NCBI GenBank assembly: GCA_936440205.1
Contig: OW387145.1
Coordinates: 16,677,396 to 16,741,395 of the forward strand
Reading direction: 5' to 3'
Length of the DNA stretch: 64,000 nt
Source of the DNA: Lepidonotus clava
Taxonomy: Eukaryota > Annelida > Polychaeta > Phyllodocida > Polynoidae
In this document: positions 55,101 through 64,000 of the stretch, in pieces
Position numbering within the stretch: position 1 is the first letter of the stretch
Layout: every line of letters begins with the position of its first letter
Made by a program: the position numbers and the translations under genes
The notes under the pieces: generated by a model
Seen by the model: the letters and a program-made list of their open reading frames with translations, nothing else
Databases searched by the model: none
Told to the model about the DNA's origin: nothing

Positions 55101-58100
55101 GTCAGACCCCCCACTACGAATACGTCCCCTTGATGTGTATGTGCAAGGCCCCAAAGAAGTATTATCTGTATTCAAACAAGTAAAAAAAGTAAGGAATTAC
55201 CCGCAAATTTCTCTCACTTCAATTGCTGAAAAATTTACAAAATTTGTCCAGCCTTCGTGCAGGTCATATTTCTTAAGTGGCTCAGTGCATATTTTGGAGT
55301 TAACGTCAGTGCAATAGGCACGTGGTGACAAATCTGAAAAAGGAAATTGAAACAAAAACTGTAATTCTTGACTTTATATTCACTAGTAAAATTCCATAAA
55401 GTAGGTAAGAACAGTATAAAGTTCCACATCACGTCACAGATGTATCGATTTGTATTAGTCTGGGGTCCAAGGTATGAAATTGGAGCTTCTGGATGCCATG
55501 AAAAGTTTAAACCTAAAACCCTTTTGGGGTCCTAGAGGGGTCCTTTGGCAATAAAAATTTGCCGGTTGTCACCCTGTAGAGGTGTGCGTAACCATGACAA
55601 CCGCCATTTTGTATGGCAACCCTCATTAAAATTGAACCCCTTCAGAAATGTACTGTATATGAAATATCTCACTCAATTTTTGAGTTTGGCACTTTATATC
55701 TGGTATACAAGGAACCAAGTATTAGGTGCATCTGCACAAAAGACAACATTGACCTTGGCCAAGGTCAAGGTCATCTAAATTGAGGTCGAATATAAAAAAT
55801 GGTCAAAAAAATGAAATTAAACTTCTTTCAAAGTGTCCCACCCTTTAGAATATGAAAGTTTATACCCAAACCTCTTTTGGTGCCCTAGAGGGGTCCTTTG
55901 GGTAGAAGAATATGCCAGTTGTCTCCCTGTATAGATGTGTGCACAACCATTACCCTAACTATTTTGCTTACTGTCCTGAAATTTCATCCTTTCAGAATAA
56001 CACATTTTATGTGATATCTCAATTATTTGATAAGACAATCATTTAATATCAGAGTTCCAAGTAGTACTATAATTATGAAGTGTTTCTAGACAAAAGACAA
56101 TTCTGACCTTGGCCAAGGTCAAGGTCATCTAAATTGATGTTGAATGTCAAATATGGTAAAAAAAAAGAAATTATACTTCTTTTCAAATTGTCTCACCCTT
56201 TAGAATATGGAGGTTTATATTCAAACCTCTTTTAGTGCCCTAGAGGGGTCCTTTGGGTAGAAGAATATGCCAGTTGTCTCCCTGTTACCCTATCTATTTT
56301 GCTTACTGTCCTGAAATTTCCTCCTTTCAAAATTACACTTTGTATGTGATATCTCATTTATTTGATAAGAAAACCTTTTAATATCTGAGTTCCAAGCACT
56401 ATCATATGAGATGTCTCTAGATAAAAAATACAACTTGGGCGAGGTCAAGGTCAATTTTATATAGATTTATGCAAAACAATGAAAATTGTCAAAAAGTTGA
56501 AATCACTTCTTTCAATGTGTCCTATTCTGTAGAATATGAAAGATTGTACCCAAACCTGTTTTGGTAGCCTTTAAGGGTCTTTTCAACAGAAGAAAATATC
56601 TTAATTATCTCTCTGTAAAGGTGTACACAACTATTACCCACACTAATCTGTTTGCTTACCTCAAATTCCATCCTTTTAGAATAGCATGATTTATGGAAAA
56701 TTTCATTTTTTAAGATATATATTAAAAATCTATGTTCCAAGTAGTGCTTTATGAAGTGTTTCTGGACAAAAGACAACTTTGACAATGGTCAAGTTAAGGT
56801 CATTCAAACTGACGTCAAATGATAAAAACTACAGATAAATTAAAATTCCACACCTTCTCAAGTGTTCTTCTGTTGGGAATATGAAATGTTATAGCAATAC
56901 TCTTTCAGGGTCATGTACAGGAGTCCCTAAGACTTGATGATACACTAGTTTTCATTCTTTAGAGGTGTACATAGTGGTGACCTATGCCATTCCATTCCCT
57001 TTTACCAGAAAATCTGATTTGTGTAGACTGCAACTTTTTGCATGTGATGTCTCTTTCATCTAAAATCAATAGTACATAAGTCACATATCTGCAAGATATG
57101 ACTTTGACTGTTGTGAAGTTCAAGGTCAACAAATTTATAAACTTATGCCAAAAGATGCAAATCATTGGAATTAAACTTCTGCTCAACTGTTTAATTGTTG
57201 GAATAAAACATCCATAATTTCTTTGTACTCCTATAGAGGACCTGGAGAAATTCAAAATCTGAATTGCCCATGCCATTTTGTGTCATGCTATCCATTAAAT
57301 TTGACCAGTCCAGAAAAGCAAACCCTAGAATTAAAACAAAATACTTTTATTACCAGTTCTTTGGCACAAATGTTGTTCAGTGAATAGAATTAACATACAA
57401 ACAACGATAAGAGGTATAGTTGTCATACCTTCAAACCTTCATAGTCCACAGAAATACGTTTTTATGGGATAAGTGAACGAAATGGCATGGGTCACCATTA
57501 TGTGCACCTCTAAAGAATGAAAAATGGCATAATACCAAGTCTTAAGGATCCCTACATGATCCCAGTAGAGTATTGGCTATGAAATTTCATCCTTTCGGAA
57601 TAACACTTTTTATGTGTTATTTCATTTATTTGATAACAATCTTTTAATATCTGAGTTCCAAGTAGTACTATATGGGATGACTCTAGATGAAAGACAGCCG
57701 GGGTACCAACTGAAGTTCCATTTTCAAATTCCCTGTGTTTTCCCTGATATTCCCCTGTCCTACAGCAATTTTTCAGCCTCTGCGCAAAGAAAACATTTGG
57801 ACAACCCAACAACAAAAAGTTGAATCCCTAATATCTTAAGAATCAGGAATATCAGAACCTGGCCAAAATAAATTCACTGTGTTTTCCCTGTTTTTTGGCA
57901 AAATTTCCAAATTCCCTCTGTTTTCCATGTCAGGGAATCTTTTTTTGCCATTTTCCCTGTTTTTCCCTGTGTGGTTGGTACCCTGGACAACTCTAACCTT
58001 CATGTTCCCAACAGAAGAACATTTGAGAAGATGTTGAATTCTGATTCTTTTATTGCAGTTTTTGGCATTTGATGTAAATTTGAATGACCTTACCAAAGTC

Positions 58101-61100
58101 AAATTTGTCATTTGTTCCTGAAATAGCACTACTTTGAACATAGATATTTAATCATTATCTTATAAAATGAATAAATTTCCCATAAAATATGCAATTCTAA
58201 AATGATGAAATTTGAGGTGAGCAAACATAATAGCGTGCGTATTGGTTGTGTACACCTCTACAGGGAGACAATTGAGATTTCATTAGGCTGAAAAGACCCT
58301 TCTACACTACCAAAAGAGGTTTGGGTATAATTTTTCATATTTTAAGAGTAGGACACTCTGAAAGAAGTTTAATTGGACAATCTTTTTGACCGTTTTTTTG
58401 TCATTTGACATCAATCTAAATTATATTGACCTTGACCTTGGCCAAGGTCAGAGTTGTTTTTTGTCAAGTGATATCTTTTATAGTACTACTTGGAACAGAT
58501 ATCAAAAGGGTTTCTTATCAAATAAATGAGATACCACATGAATAGTGTCATTCTGAAAAGATGGAATTTCAGAAGGTCAGTTAATACAATCACTAGGGTA
58601 ATGGTTGTGCATGTCTCTACAGGTACATAACTGGCATATTCTTCTACCCAAAGGGCCCCTCTAGGGCACCAAAAGAGGTTTCGGTATAAACTTTCATATT
58701 CTAAAGGGTGGGACACTTTGAAAGAAGTTTAATTTCATTTTTTTGACCATTTTCGTCATTTGACATTAGTTTAGATGACCTTGACCTTGGCCAAGGTCAG
58801 AATTGTCTTGTGTCTAGTAACATCTCCTATAGTACTACTTGGAATTCTGATATTAAAAGGTTATCTTATCAAATATATGAGATATCACATAGAATGTGTT
58901 ATTCTGAAAGGATGAGATTTCAGGAGGTCAGTAAGCAAAATCGCGTGGGTAATGGTTGTGCACACCTCTACAGGGAGACAACTGGCATATTCTTCTACTC
59001 AAAGGACCCCTCTAGGGCACCAAAAGAGGTTTGGGTATAAACTTTCATATTCTAAAGGGTGGGACACTTTGAAAGAAGTTTAATTTCATTTTTTTGACCA
59101 TTTTTTATATTCGACCTCAATTTAGATGACCTTGACCTTGGCCAAAGTCAATGTTGTCTTTTGTGCAGATGCACCTAATACTTGGTTCCTTGTATACCAG
59201 ATATAAAGTGCCAAACTCAAAAATTGAGTGAGATATTTCATATACAGTACATTTCTGAAAGGGTTCAATTTTAATGAGGGTTGCAAAACAAAATGGCGGT
59301 TGTCATGGTTACGCACACCTCTACAGGGTGACAACCGGCAAATTTTTATTGCCAAAGGAACCCTCTAGGACACCAAAAGGGTTTTAGGTTTAAACTTTTT
59401 ATGGCATCGAGAATCCTTAAATAAGCTCTTTTTTGGAGTCTGGACCCCAGACTATATGTGTTACCATAGACAACACCTCTCAGCAGGCCATTTGCAGTAT
59501 TCATATTGTGCTTTCTCTATCAAGGGTATAGTAATTTAGGTTATATCAAATGATAAAACAAATTCTCTCTGTCTTTTGATATAAAGTAAATTGTTTTTCA
59601 CTACAATATTGGAGAAATCACAGAAGAAAAATCGGTTTTTCAACTTTTGATTTTCGGCCATGAATATCTCAGCTGTTAATATATTGATTGTTATGAAATT
59701 GGGAGCTTGTTTGTAACATTTTTTTGGAGGGAAGCTACACCTAATTAAATGAAGAGTAGGATCTGAATTAAGAACCTGAGATCTTTTCTCCGAATGATTG
59801 TTATCTAAACTAACACTAAATTTCATACATTCATATTCAGTATAAAACGAGATATCCCTGTTCACAAAATAAAAGTTGGAAATAAGCTTTTTCTATTACC
59901 GGTATGGGTACAGACATATATTATATCATGAAATGAATACGATCAGTCGATATAGATATAAGTGTTAACTAAAAAAGTATCTAAGGATATAAATCCTATA
60001 ATGATGTTACGTACATTGAACATTATATGCAAATTTAAAAGAACGTTCCCCAAATTCACCGCTGAGACATGTTGTCTGTCACTCTTTCATATATGATCCT
60101 GATTTCACAACGATACAATTTCGCTACTTCTGATATGAAATCAAATTCGTCAACATGTTTAGTGGGAAAAAGGCATTCAGTGACAGCATTGCGTCATTAG
60201 GTTTTGTAGCTGTTTAGTTTTTATTTTAAGGAGGAGTTAATAAGATAAAAACCATCTGAGAACCTCAGATATTTCATCTTTCTCTAAAGTTCAATTTAGT
60301 CATAATGTTAATGCCTTAGTTAGCCATAATAACTGCTTAATTATGTCATATGATATGTATTTGTTATGTATGTTATATATTTAAGCCAACACATATTATT
60401 ATAATCTTATTCAGGTGTTACTCGTAATACGCCACAAAGTAATATTGACCTTAATGTAGATAACACTTGCAATGTGACACAAAAGCATGTAAACTCGCTC
60501 AATTGTCAACAGCTATTTGTTGGTCACTTATACTTGGGTAAAAACATAACGCTTATCTTCACTCAAGGATAGGGGTCCTAGTAGACCACCTACTGACCCA
60601 ATTTCAGACCCCATATGAAAGCCCTTTTCCCTAAGTGTCAACCAACAACAGGCTAGGCATTTACAATAATATGCATAAGAAATACTGTTACAAAATTATA
60701 CTACGATAATAGAATCTATAGTGATTGACAGTCCCACCAAGTCTACATCCGGCGGGTGTGAGGATTGGTTCCAGCCTGGACTCATCGTACCCCTTCTGCC
60801 AGGTGGCCGCCTCCTGCCCACACACCTGCTGCACCTCAGCATAGATGCAGTCTACAAAGGCTTTGATATGTCTGCAAAGTTTATACAAAATTTGTTAGTG
60901 GCATAAAGGAGTAATATCTGAGGCAGATATTTTACAAAGAAATGCATTCCATACTATTCTGCTAGAATATAACACGAATATAAAATCACTGACTTCCCAC
61001 TAGCATTTCACCAGTCCATAGACTAAGTCCACTCAGCTTACTCAACCAAAATGCTCCAAGACAAATTCTTTCTTTTCTGCAGTGCTAAACTTTAATCAGG

Positions 61101-62454
61101 CTATCGGCCTTATATATGTTCCTTAATCATGGATGGTTAGAGCATTTTTGAGCATTGAGTGTTCAATGTCCGCCTTGTTACCCAGTAACAAGCTGTGGTT
61201 CTGCTTTCTGTGATGTAGAACAACTGATCCTATATCAGAACACTAAAGTGGAAATTTTGTGGGGGAAACCCCAAATCTTTAGGGTATTATGGTAATTTGC
61301 CATAGAGCTAACCAGGTGCCTTGTTGCGTTGAAAGGGTTAACCTGTAATGTCACATTGGAGAAGAGATGAGAATTACAGTTGCTTATGCTACAATGTAAA
61401 ATAAGTTTGAACATGTACTAATATGAATCAATATTAATGCAATGTGCGTAGAAAAGTAGACGATGAACAGATTGAATAGTGTAGATAAGAGCACGTTGCT
61501 TGGCATTATTATTTACCTCTCCATCCAATTCAACCCATCCTGCACCTGCCTTAATTCCATCTTCTAATATTCTCCCCGTCCCCTGCTTTACGAAAATCGA
61601 GGGGAGTGGTAGAAGGTGAAATAAATTGTAATATTGTTACATGTTCCTCACTTCCTTTTTCTCGTATTTCACTGTATGATAAAGCTATTACGATGTATTA
61701 AAGTCACACTTAAAGGTGCCCAATTGCCCAATATAATGATCGAATGTGTTAACCTTGGCTTGACCTCACATCTCTTACATAGTCTTGAACATTTGCCATG
61801 ATCCAGTTGAACAGTCCCATCTAAACCACTGACCTGGCCTGGTAAGATGGCCCTAGTTTAACCTGGCAACCTGCCCAGTCTCTTGGATCATATTACTTTG
61901 AGTCAGGGGTGTTCCATACTTATGCGGAAGCATCCTTTTGTTGATAAATGAGCATCCCTGGCCTATATAGTATTCCACATTAGGTGATACATATACCCTA
62001 GTCATCATTGGCCAACAGGGAGAGTGGAAAATGTTTTTGAGATGTGGGTTTGAATAATGCTATTGGCTTTGTTACCATTCTTTGAAATGGACATTAGGCG
62101 AAAAAATAAAGTGCCTTAACTGGCATTGGAACAAGTTGTTCTCTTTATTCCAGCTATGGACTTGAACATCCATCAATGGTTATTAAACATCTGCATTAAC
62201 CTTGAATACGATTTAGTTCAAAAGTGCAAATCTTGAATTGATTATATTGTATATTTTTGTCATATTTGTATTTCACTTTCAAAAACGTTAAGGCTAAAGT
62301 CTTGTAACTTTAATTATGTTCAAGCCTATGATTACCTACCCACAGTAGTTGCCAAGTTCGTCTGTCTGGATTGCAAAGTTAAATGTTGAGTTGCATATTC
62401 GACCTCGGTAGTTTAGTTCAGGGCTAGTTAGGCAGGTCCGGTGGCTGATAAATC
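48942..62454 (-). CDS. Cysteine-repeat protein gene, ten exons seen (partial)
   Basis: Ten exons on the minus strand join in frame to 442 residues without a stop. They encode five copies of an ~80-residue domain with six cysteines. Each domain is split over two exons: the first ("a") starts with two bases completing a codon, often D-Y, and has three Cys. The second ("b") has three Cys, often with CG.EAA, as in CGTEAAAW. Introns inside a domain are phase 2 and those between domains phase 1, which suits duplication of whole domains. Two subtypes alternate. The cysteine pattern suggests an extracellular or secreted disulphide-rich protein. I do not recognise the family; a distant DUF19-like fold is only a guess. 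No signal peptide or stop exon was found, so both ends are missing here. Confidence 0.8.
49912..50023 (-). CDS. Cysteine-repeat gene, domain 5 exon a (subtype I)
   Basis: Acceptor GATATTTGCAG, donor GTGAGT; 2+108+2 bases. It reads DYMEFSGCLQTPKIQEAVQT, then C, and ends NLMSICL; spacing C-x12-C-x15-C. The CLQTP.. start matches domain 3. Confidence 0.8.
50693..50805 (-). CDS. Cysteine-repeat gene, domain 4 exon b (subtype II)
   Basis: Acceptor TTTCTTTTAG, donor GTATAA; 1+111+1 bases. It reads FQKAQPCLNMGATECPSLAY and ends MCGDHSSG; spacing C-x7-C-x15-C. Confidence 0.85.
51295..51418 (-). CDS. Cysteine-repeat gene, domain 4 exon a (subtype II)
   Basis: Acceptor TATTTTCTAG, donor GTGGGT; 2+120+2 bases. 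It reads VPQSNCSLAQFEMCVAPLAK and ends LTDMCR; spacing C-x7-C-x25-C. Its reading frame is fixed by the phases of both neighbours. Confidence 0.8.
52132..52295 (-). CDS. Cysteine-repeat gene, domain 3 exon b (subtype I)
   Basis: Acceptor CTTTTATCAG, donor GTATTG; 1+162+1 bases. It reads LLYCIENFVATTCGTEAAAW, then LLNC and a Thr/Pro linker TFTTNQPTIPAPG. Confidence 0.87.
52951..53005. repeat. Perfect hairpin, 25-bp arms and 5-nt loop
   Basis: ACGGCCATAAATGGTTGGTC plus TTATA, loop ATTAT, then the exact complement. It lies in the intron between domain 3 exons a and b, not far before a long T-tract (53114-53158). Origin unknown; perfect arms suggest a recent inverted duplication or a small foldback. 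Confidence 0.95.
53114..53158. repeat. (CTTT)n followed by T-tract
   Basis: Pyrimidine run ending in 26 T. On the minus strand it is an A-tract, which could mark the tail of a retroposed copy, but I see no recognisable body. Confidence 0.9.
53532..53673 (-). CDS. Cysteine-repeat gene, domain 3 exon a (subtype I)
   Basis: Acceptor TCCACCCCAG, donor GTCAGC; 2+138+2 bases. It reads DYERHSTCLQTPTLHAKGDF with C-x12-C-x25-C, ending VLLCR. Confidence 0.85.
54719..54840 (-). CDS. Cysteine-repeat gene, domain 2 exon b (subtype II)
   Basis: Acceptor TGTTCTGTAG, donor GTAAGG; 1+120+1 bases. It reads YNDVRPCLDTFLDNCNIAAR and ends YICDDHFSG. Spacing is C-x7-C-x18-C. Confidence 0.82.
55201..55333 (-). 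CDS. Cysteine-repeat gene, domain 2 exon a (subtype II)
   Basis: Acceptor CCTTTTTCAG, donor GTAATT; 2+129+2 bases. It reads LSPRAYCTDVNSKICTEPLK and ends VREICG. Spacing is C-x7-C-x27-C. It lies only 122 bp from the edge of the foldback element in the preceding intron. Confidence 0.8.
55456..59454. mobile_element. 4.0 kb foldback (inverted-repeat) element with ~355-bp units
   Basis: The tips TAGTCTGGGGTCCA (55456-55469) and TGGACCCCAGACTA (59441-59454) are inverted, with a TAT on both outer flanks as a possible target duplication. Each arm is about five units of ~355 bp, anchored by CCTCTTTTGGTGCCCTAGAG (left arm near 55510, 55868, 56222, 56550, 56900; right arm inverted near 59390, 59030, 58680, 58320 and within 57990-58140). 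Two mirror-image 77-codon frames in the outermost units differ at a single residue, showing how alike the arms are. Most units carry TGACCTTGGCCAAGGTCA. The centre is rearranged and holds a nested MITE. No transposase is seen, as in Foldback-type elements. It lies in an intron of the cysteine-repeat gene. Confidence 0.85.
57698..57986. mobile_element. MITE nested in the foldback centre
   Basis: The ends GCCGGGGTACCAAC and, on the other strand, CCAGGGTACCAACCACAC are inverted. It splits the foldback unit text between AAAGACA and ACAACTCTAACC, so it inserted later. The interior repeats TTTTCCCTGT words in several variants. Confidence 0.7.
60738..60871 (-). CDS. Cysteine-repeat gene, domain 1 exon b (subtype I)
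   Basis: Acceptor AAACTTTGCAG, donor GTGGGA; 1+132+1 bases. It reads FVDCIYAEVQQVCGQEAATW then a linker ending AGCRLG. Spacing is C-x8-CG-EAA...C. Confidence 0.85.
62340..62454 (-). CDS. Cysteine-repeat gene, domain 1 exon a (subtype I)
   Basis: Acceptor CTTTTTAG, donor GTAGGT; 2+111+2 bases. It reads HRTCLTSPELNYRGRICNST then FAIQTDELGNYCG. Cysteine spacing is C-x12-C-x16-C. It is the most upstream exon I could find. Confidence 0.75.
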
Positions 62455-62919
62455 CTAAAAAGTCCAAAACGTTAAATTTGCATCAATATCCAAAGAGCCA
62501 AGATGCGCAATTGACACCAATTGTTTCTTAACAAGATTTGCTACTGCTGATAAATATCACTATATTTCATGAGAATTCAGGAACTTTAAACTCATTAAAG
62601 GACCTTTCACATGACACGTCTATGAACGTTACGAGTAACATTAAACTCTGTTCTTAATCGGGACCGTCCTTTGTGCGGTTTAGATGATTGGAATTTCTTG
62701 ATTACAATATTCCCAATCATAAGAAATTAAAGAAATTCATGGACACACACAATGCTATGTATTTGGCACATCTGCTCTTGCAAGATAGATCTAATGAATG
62801 TTAACAAGGGGGGTGGTCATCAGAGGTAATCCCGGCCTTTGTTTACTTTGTATCATGCCCTTTTTCCAAAAGCGAGTAAACCACCTGAGAGATCTATAGA
62901 AGAGACTCAGGGTGACCCA

Positions 62920-63508
62920 ACGAGGGGAAAGGATGCTCTGAGGTTTCTACATTTCTTATCATGAGACTGATACTAAAGGAGATATGAGTAGATTTGTGAA
63001 AAATAGTGATAATATTTCATCAGACCAACTTTTTGTGTAGAATTCAGTGATCATACTCAAAACATTTCATTTAAATAGAATATTTCCTTATTTGGAATGT
63101 CAATGGAACATTTTGATTTTTGAAAATTCACATTATTCCTTCTAGTTGGGTTCCATGGAAACTAGATCTTAAAATCTTTATATAGAATAAAGCCACACAA
63201 TAGAAACTACTCCTTTAGGATTGTCACATTGAAAACAGAATGGGAATATCATTTCTAGATCAAAATTGATCGATGAAATTGTATTTCTGACAATTTGTTT
63301 CATAATTATCATGATCTTTAATAGTCATTATAGTTTGTCAACAACCGATGGATATTAGGGATTTTGGTCTATATGACTATGACATGGGGATATAACTCCC
63401 TTAATAGTTATCCCATTTGGACATGCTTAGTATCATTTGAAAGCTAAGATCATGCTCTACAAGACTGAAATTCAAGGAAATCCCGCACGGAGCATCCTTT
63501 CCCCTCGT
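62920..63508. mobile_element. Possible MITE with 19-bp perfect inverted ends
   Basis: ACGAGGGGAAAGGATGCTC (62920-62938) and its exact complement (63490-63508) bound 589 bp of AT-rich non-coding DNA. No target duplication is obvious, so the true ends may lie slightly outside. Confidence 0.5.
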
Positions 63509-63532
63509 CTGATTACTGTTTCTGTCTCTGAG

Positions 63533-63770
63533 GGGTATACATCAATTAGTTTCCTTCCCATTACAAACTTTGGAATAGTGATGAGTTAGCCATTAGGGAA
63601 TGAATCCTATGTACCTATAAGAAGAGAGGGATGCATATTCAGTTCCCTTCTTATTACAATCTGGTGAATAGGAAAAGGTTTATTGGGAATTAATCCTAGA
63701 GGCATATTAAAAGAGAGGGATGGATATTTAGTTTCCTTTCCATTACAAAGTTGTTTGCAGGACCAGATGA
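63533..63770. repeat. Three-copy degenerate tandem repeat
   Basis: Units beginning GTATACATCAATTAGTTTCC, GATGCATATTCAGTTCCC and GATGGATATTTAGTTTCC (about 63533, 63632, 63719) each continue CTT..CATTACAA and share AGAGAGGGAT. The period is about 87-99 bp. Confidence 0.7.
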
Positions 63771-64000
63771 ACTTAGCGAGTGTTGACAAGGCAGAACAAG
63801 GATATAATGCTCAGAATCATGTTCTTGGTATTCTATAATCTAATTAGAAGATTGGAACATAATTGTCACAGACGAGATGATAATAACCCCCTACAAGTTG
63901 TTCAAAGGGTCCGAACAAAAAATAGAGCCCAAAGCATCAAACCAATTGATTTTGTATGCATCTTAATTATGTGGACGAGGTGGTTTAAAACTATCCAGTC

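Larger units (their letters stand above)
62455..64000. other. AT-rich end of window; small repeats only
   Basis: I found no upstream exon of the cysteine-repeat gene with fitting phase. The stretch holds the inverted-repeat element and the small tandem repeat listed separately. Confidence 0.4.

Noticed and set aside
55545-59355. Pair of near-identical 77-codon frames (55545-55778 + and 59122-59355 -) as duplicated genes
   Set aside because: They are the mirror-image outer units of the foldback element; the translation has no recognisable domain.

Overview
The window looks like chordate or other deuterostome genomic DNA, and amphioxus (Branchiostoma) is my best guess. It has short exons in AT-rich introns, very many small inverted-repeat elements, and minisatellites that straddle splice junctions, which I recall being reported from amphioxus. 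The assignment is inference; no species-diagnostic gene is present.

Region 1 (1-12480) is the 3' part of one large Gypsy-type LTR retrotransposon on the + strand. It holds a gag frame, an overlapping pol frame (protease, RT, RNase H, integrase), a spacer ending in a TATA promoter, and a third 836-codon frame with C2H2 zinc fingers. A long non-coding tail follows, carrying an eight-hairpin array with a constant loop, then a probable ~1 kb 3' LTR. The 5' LTR lies outside the window. The three frames are open, so the copy is probably young.

Region 2 (12481-27970) has no gene I can support. It holds simple repeats, several MITE-like elements and a cluster of RFX X-box-like palindromes near 22.3-22.5 kb.

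Region 3 (27971-43547, +) is a complete coding sequence for a sodium-coupled solute transporter of the SLC5A5/6/8/12 clade. It has 16 coding exons and 618 residues, with every splice phase consistent. Three of its introns carry tandem arrays grown from the adjacent exon edge together with its splice site: the acceptor side of exon 8, the donor side of exon 9 and the donor side of exon 11. A tRNA-Ala(CGC) gene lies in the intron after exon 9.

Region 4 (43548-48941) holds probable 3' UTR, a MITE and a decayed DIRS-type tyrosine recombinase fossil on the minus strand.

Region 5 (48942-62454, -) is part of a multi-exon gene on the minus strand encoding an unfamiliar six-cysteine repeat. Ten exons form five domains, and two domain subtypes alternate (I-II-I-II-I). 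One intron contains a 4.0 kb foldback element with ~355-bp repeat units in both arms. Many units carry a palindrome of nuclear-receptor half-sites. The rest of the window (62455-64000) is AT-rich with small repeats.

The two host genes converge: the transporter reads rightward and the cysteine-repeat gene leftward, with the recombinase fossil between them.
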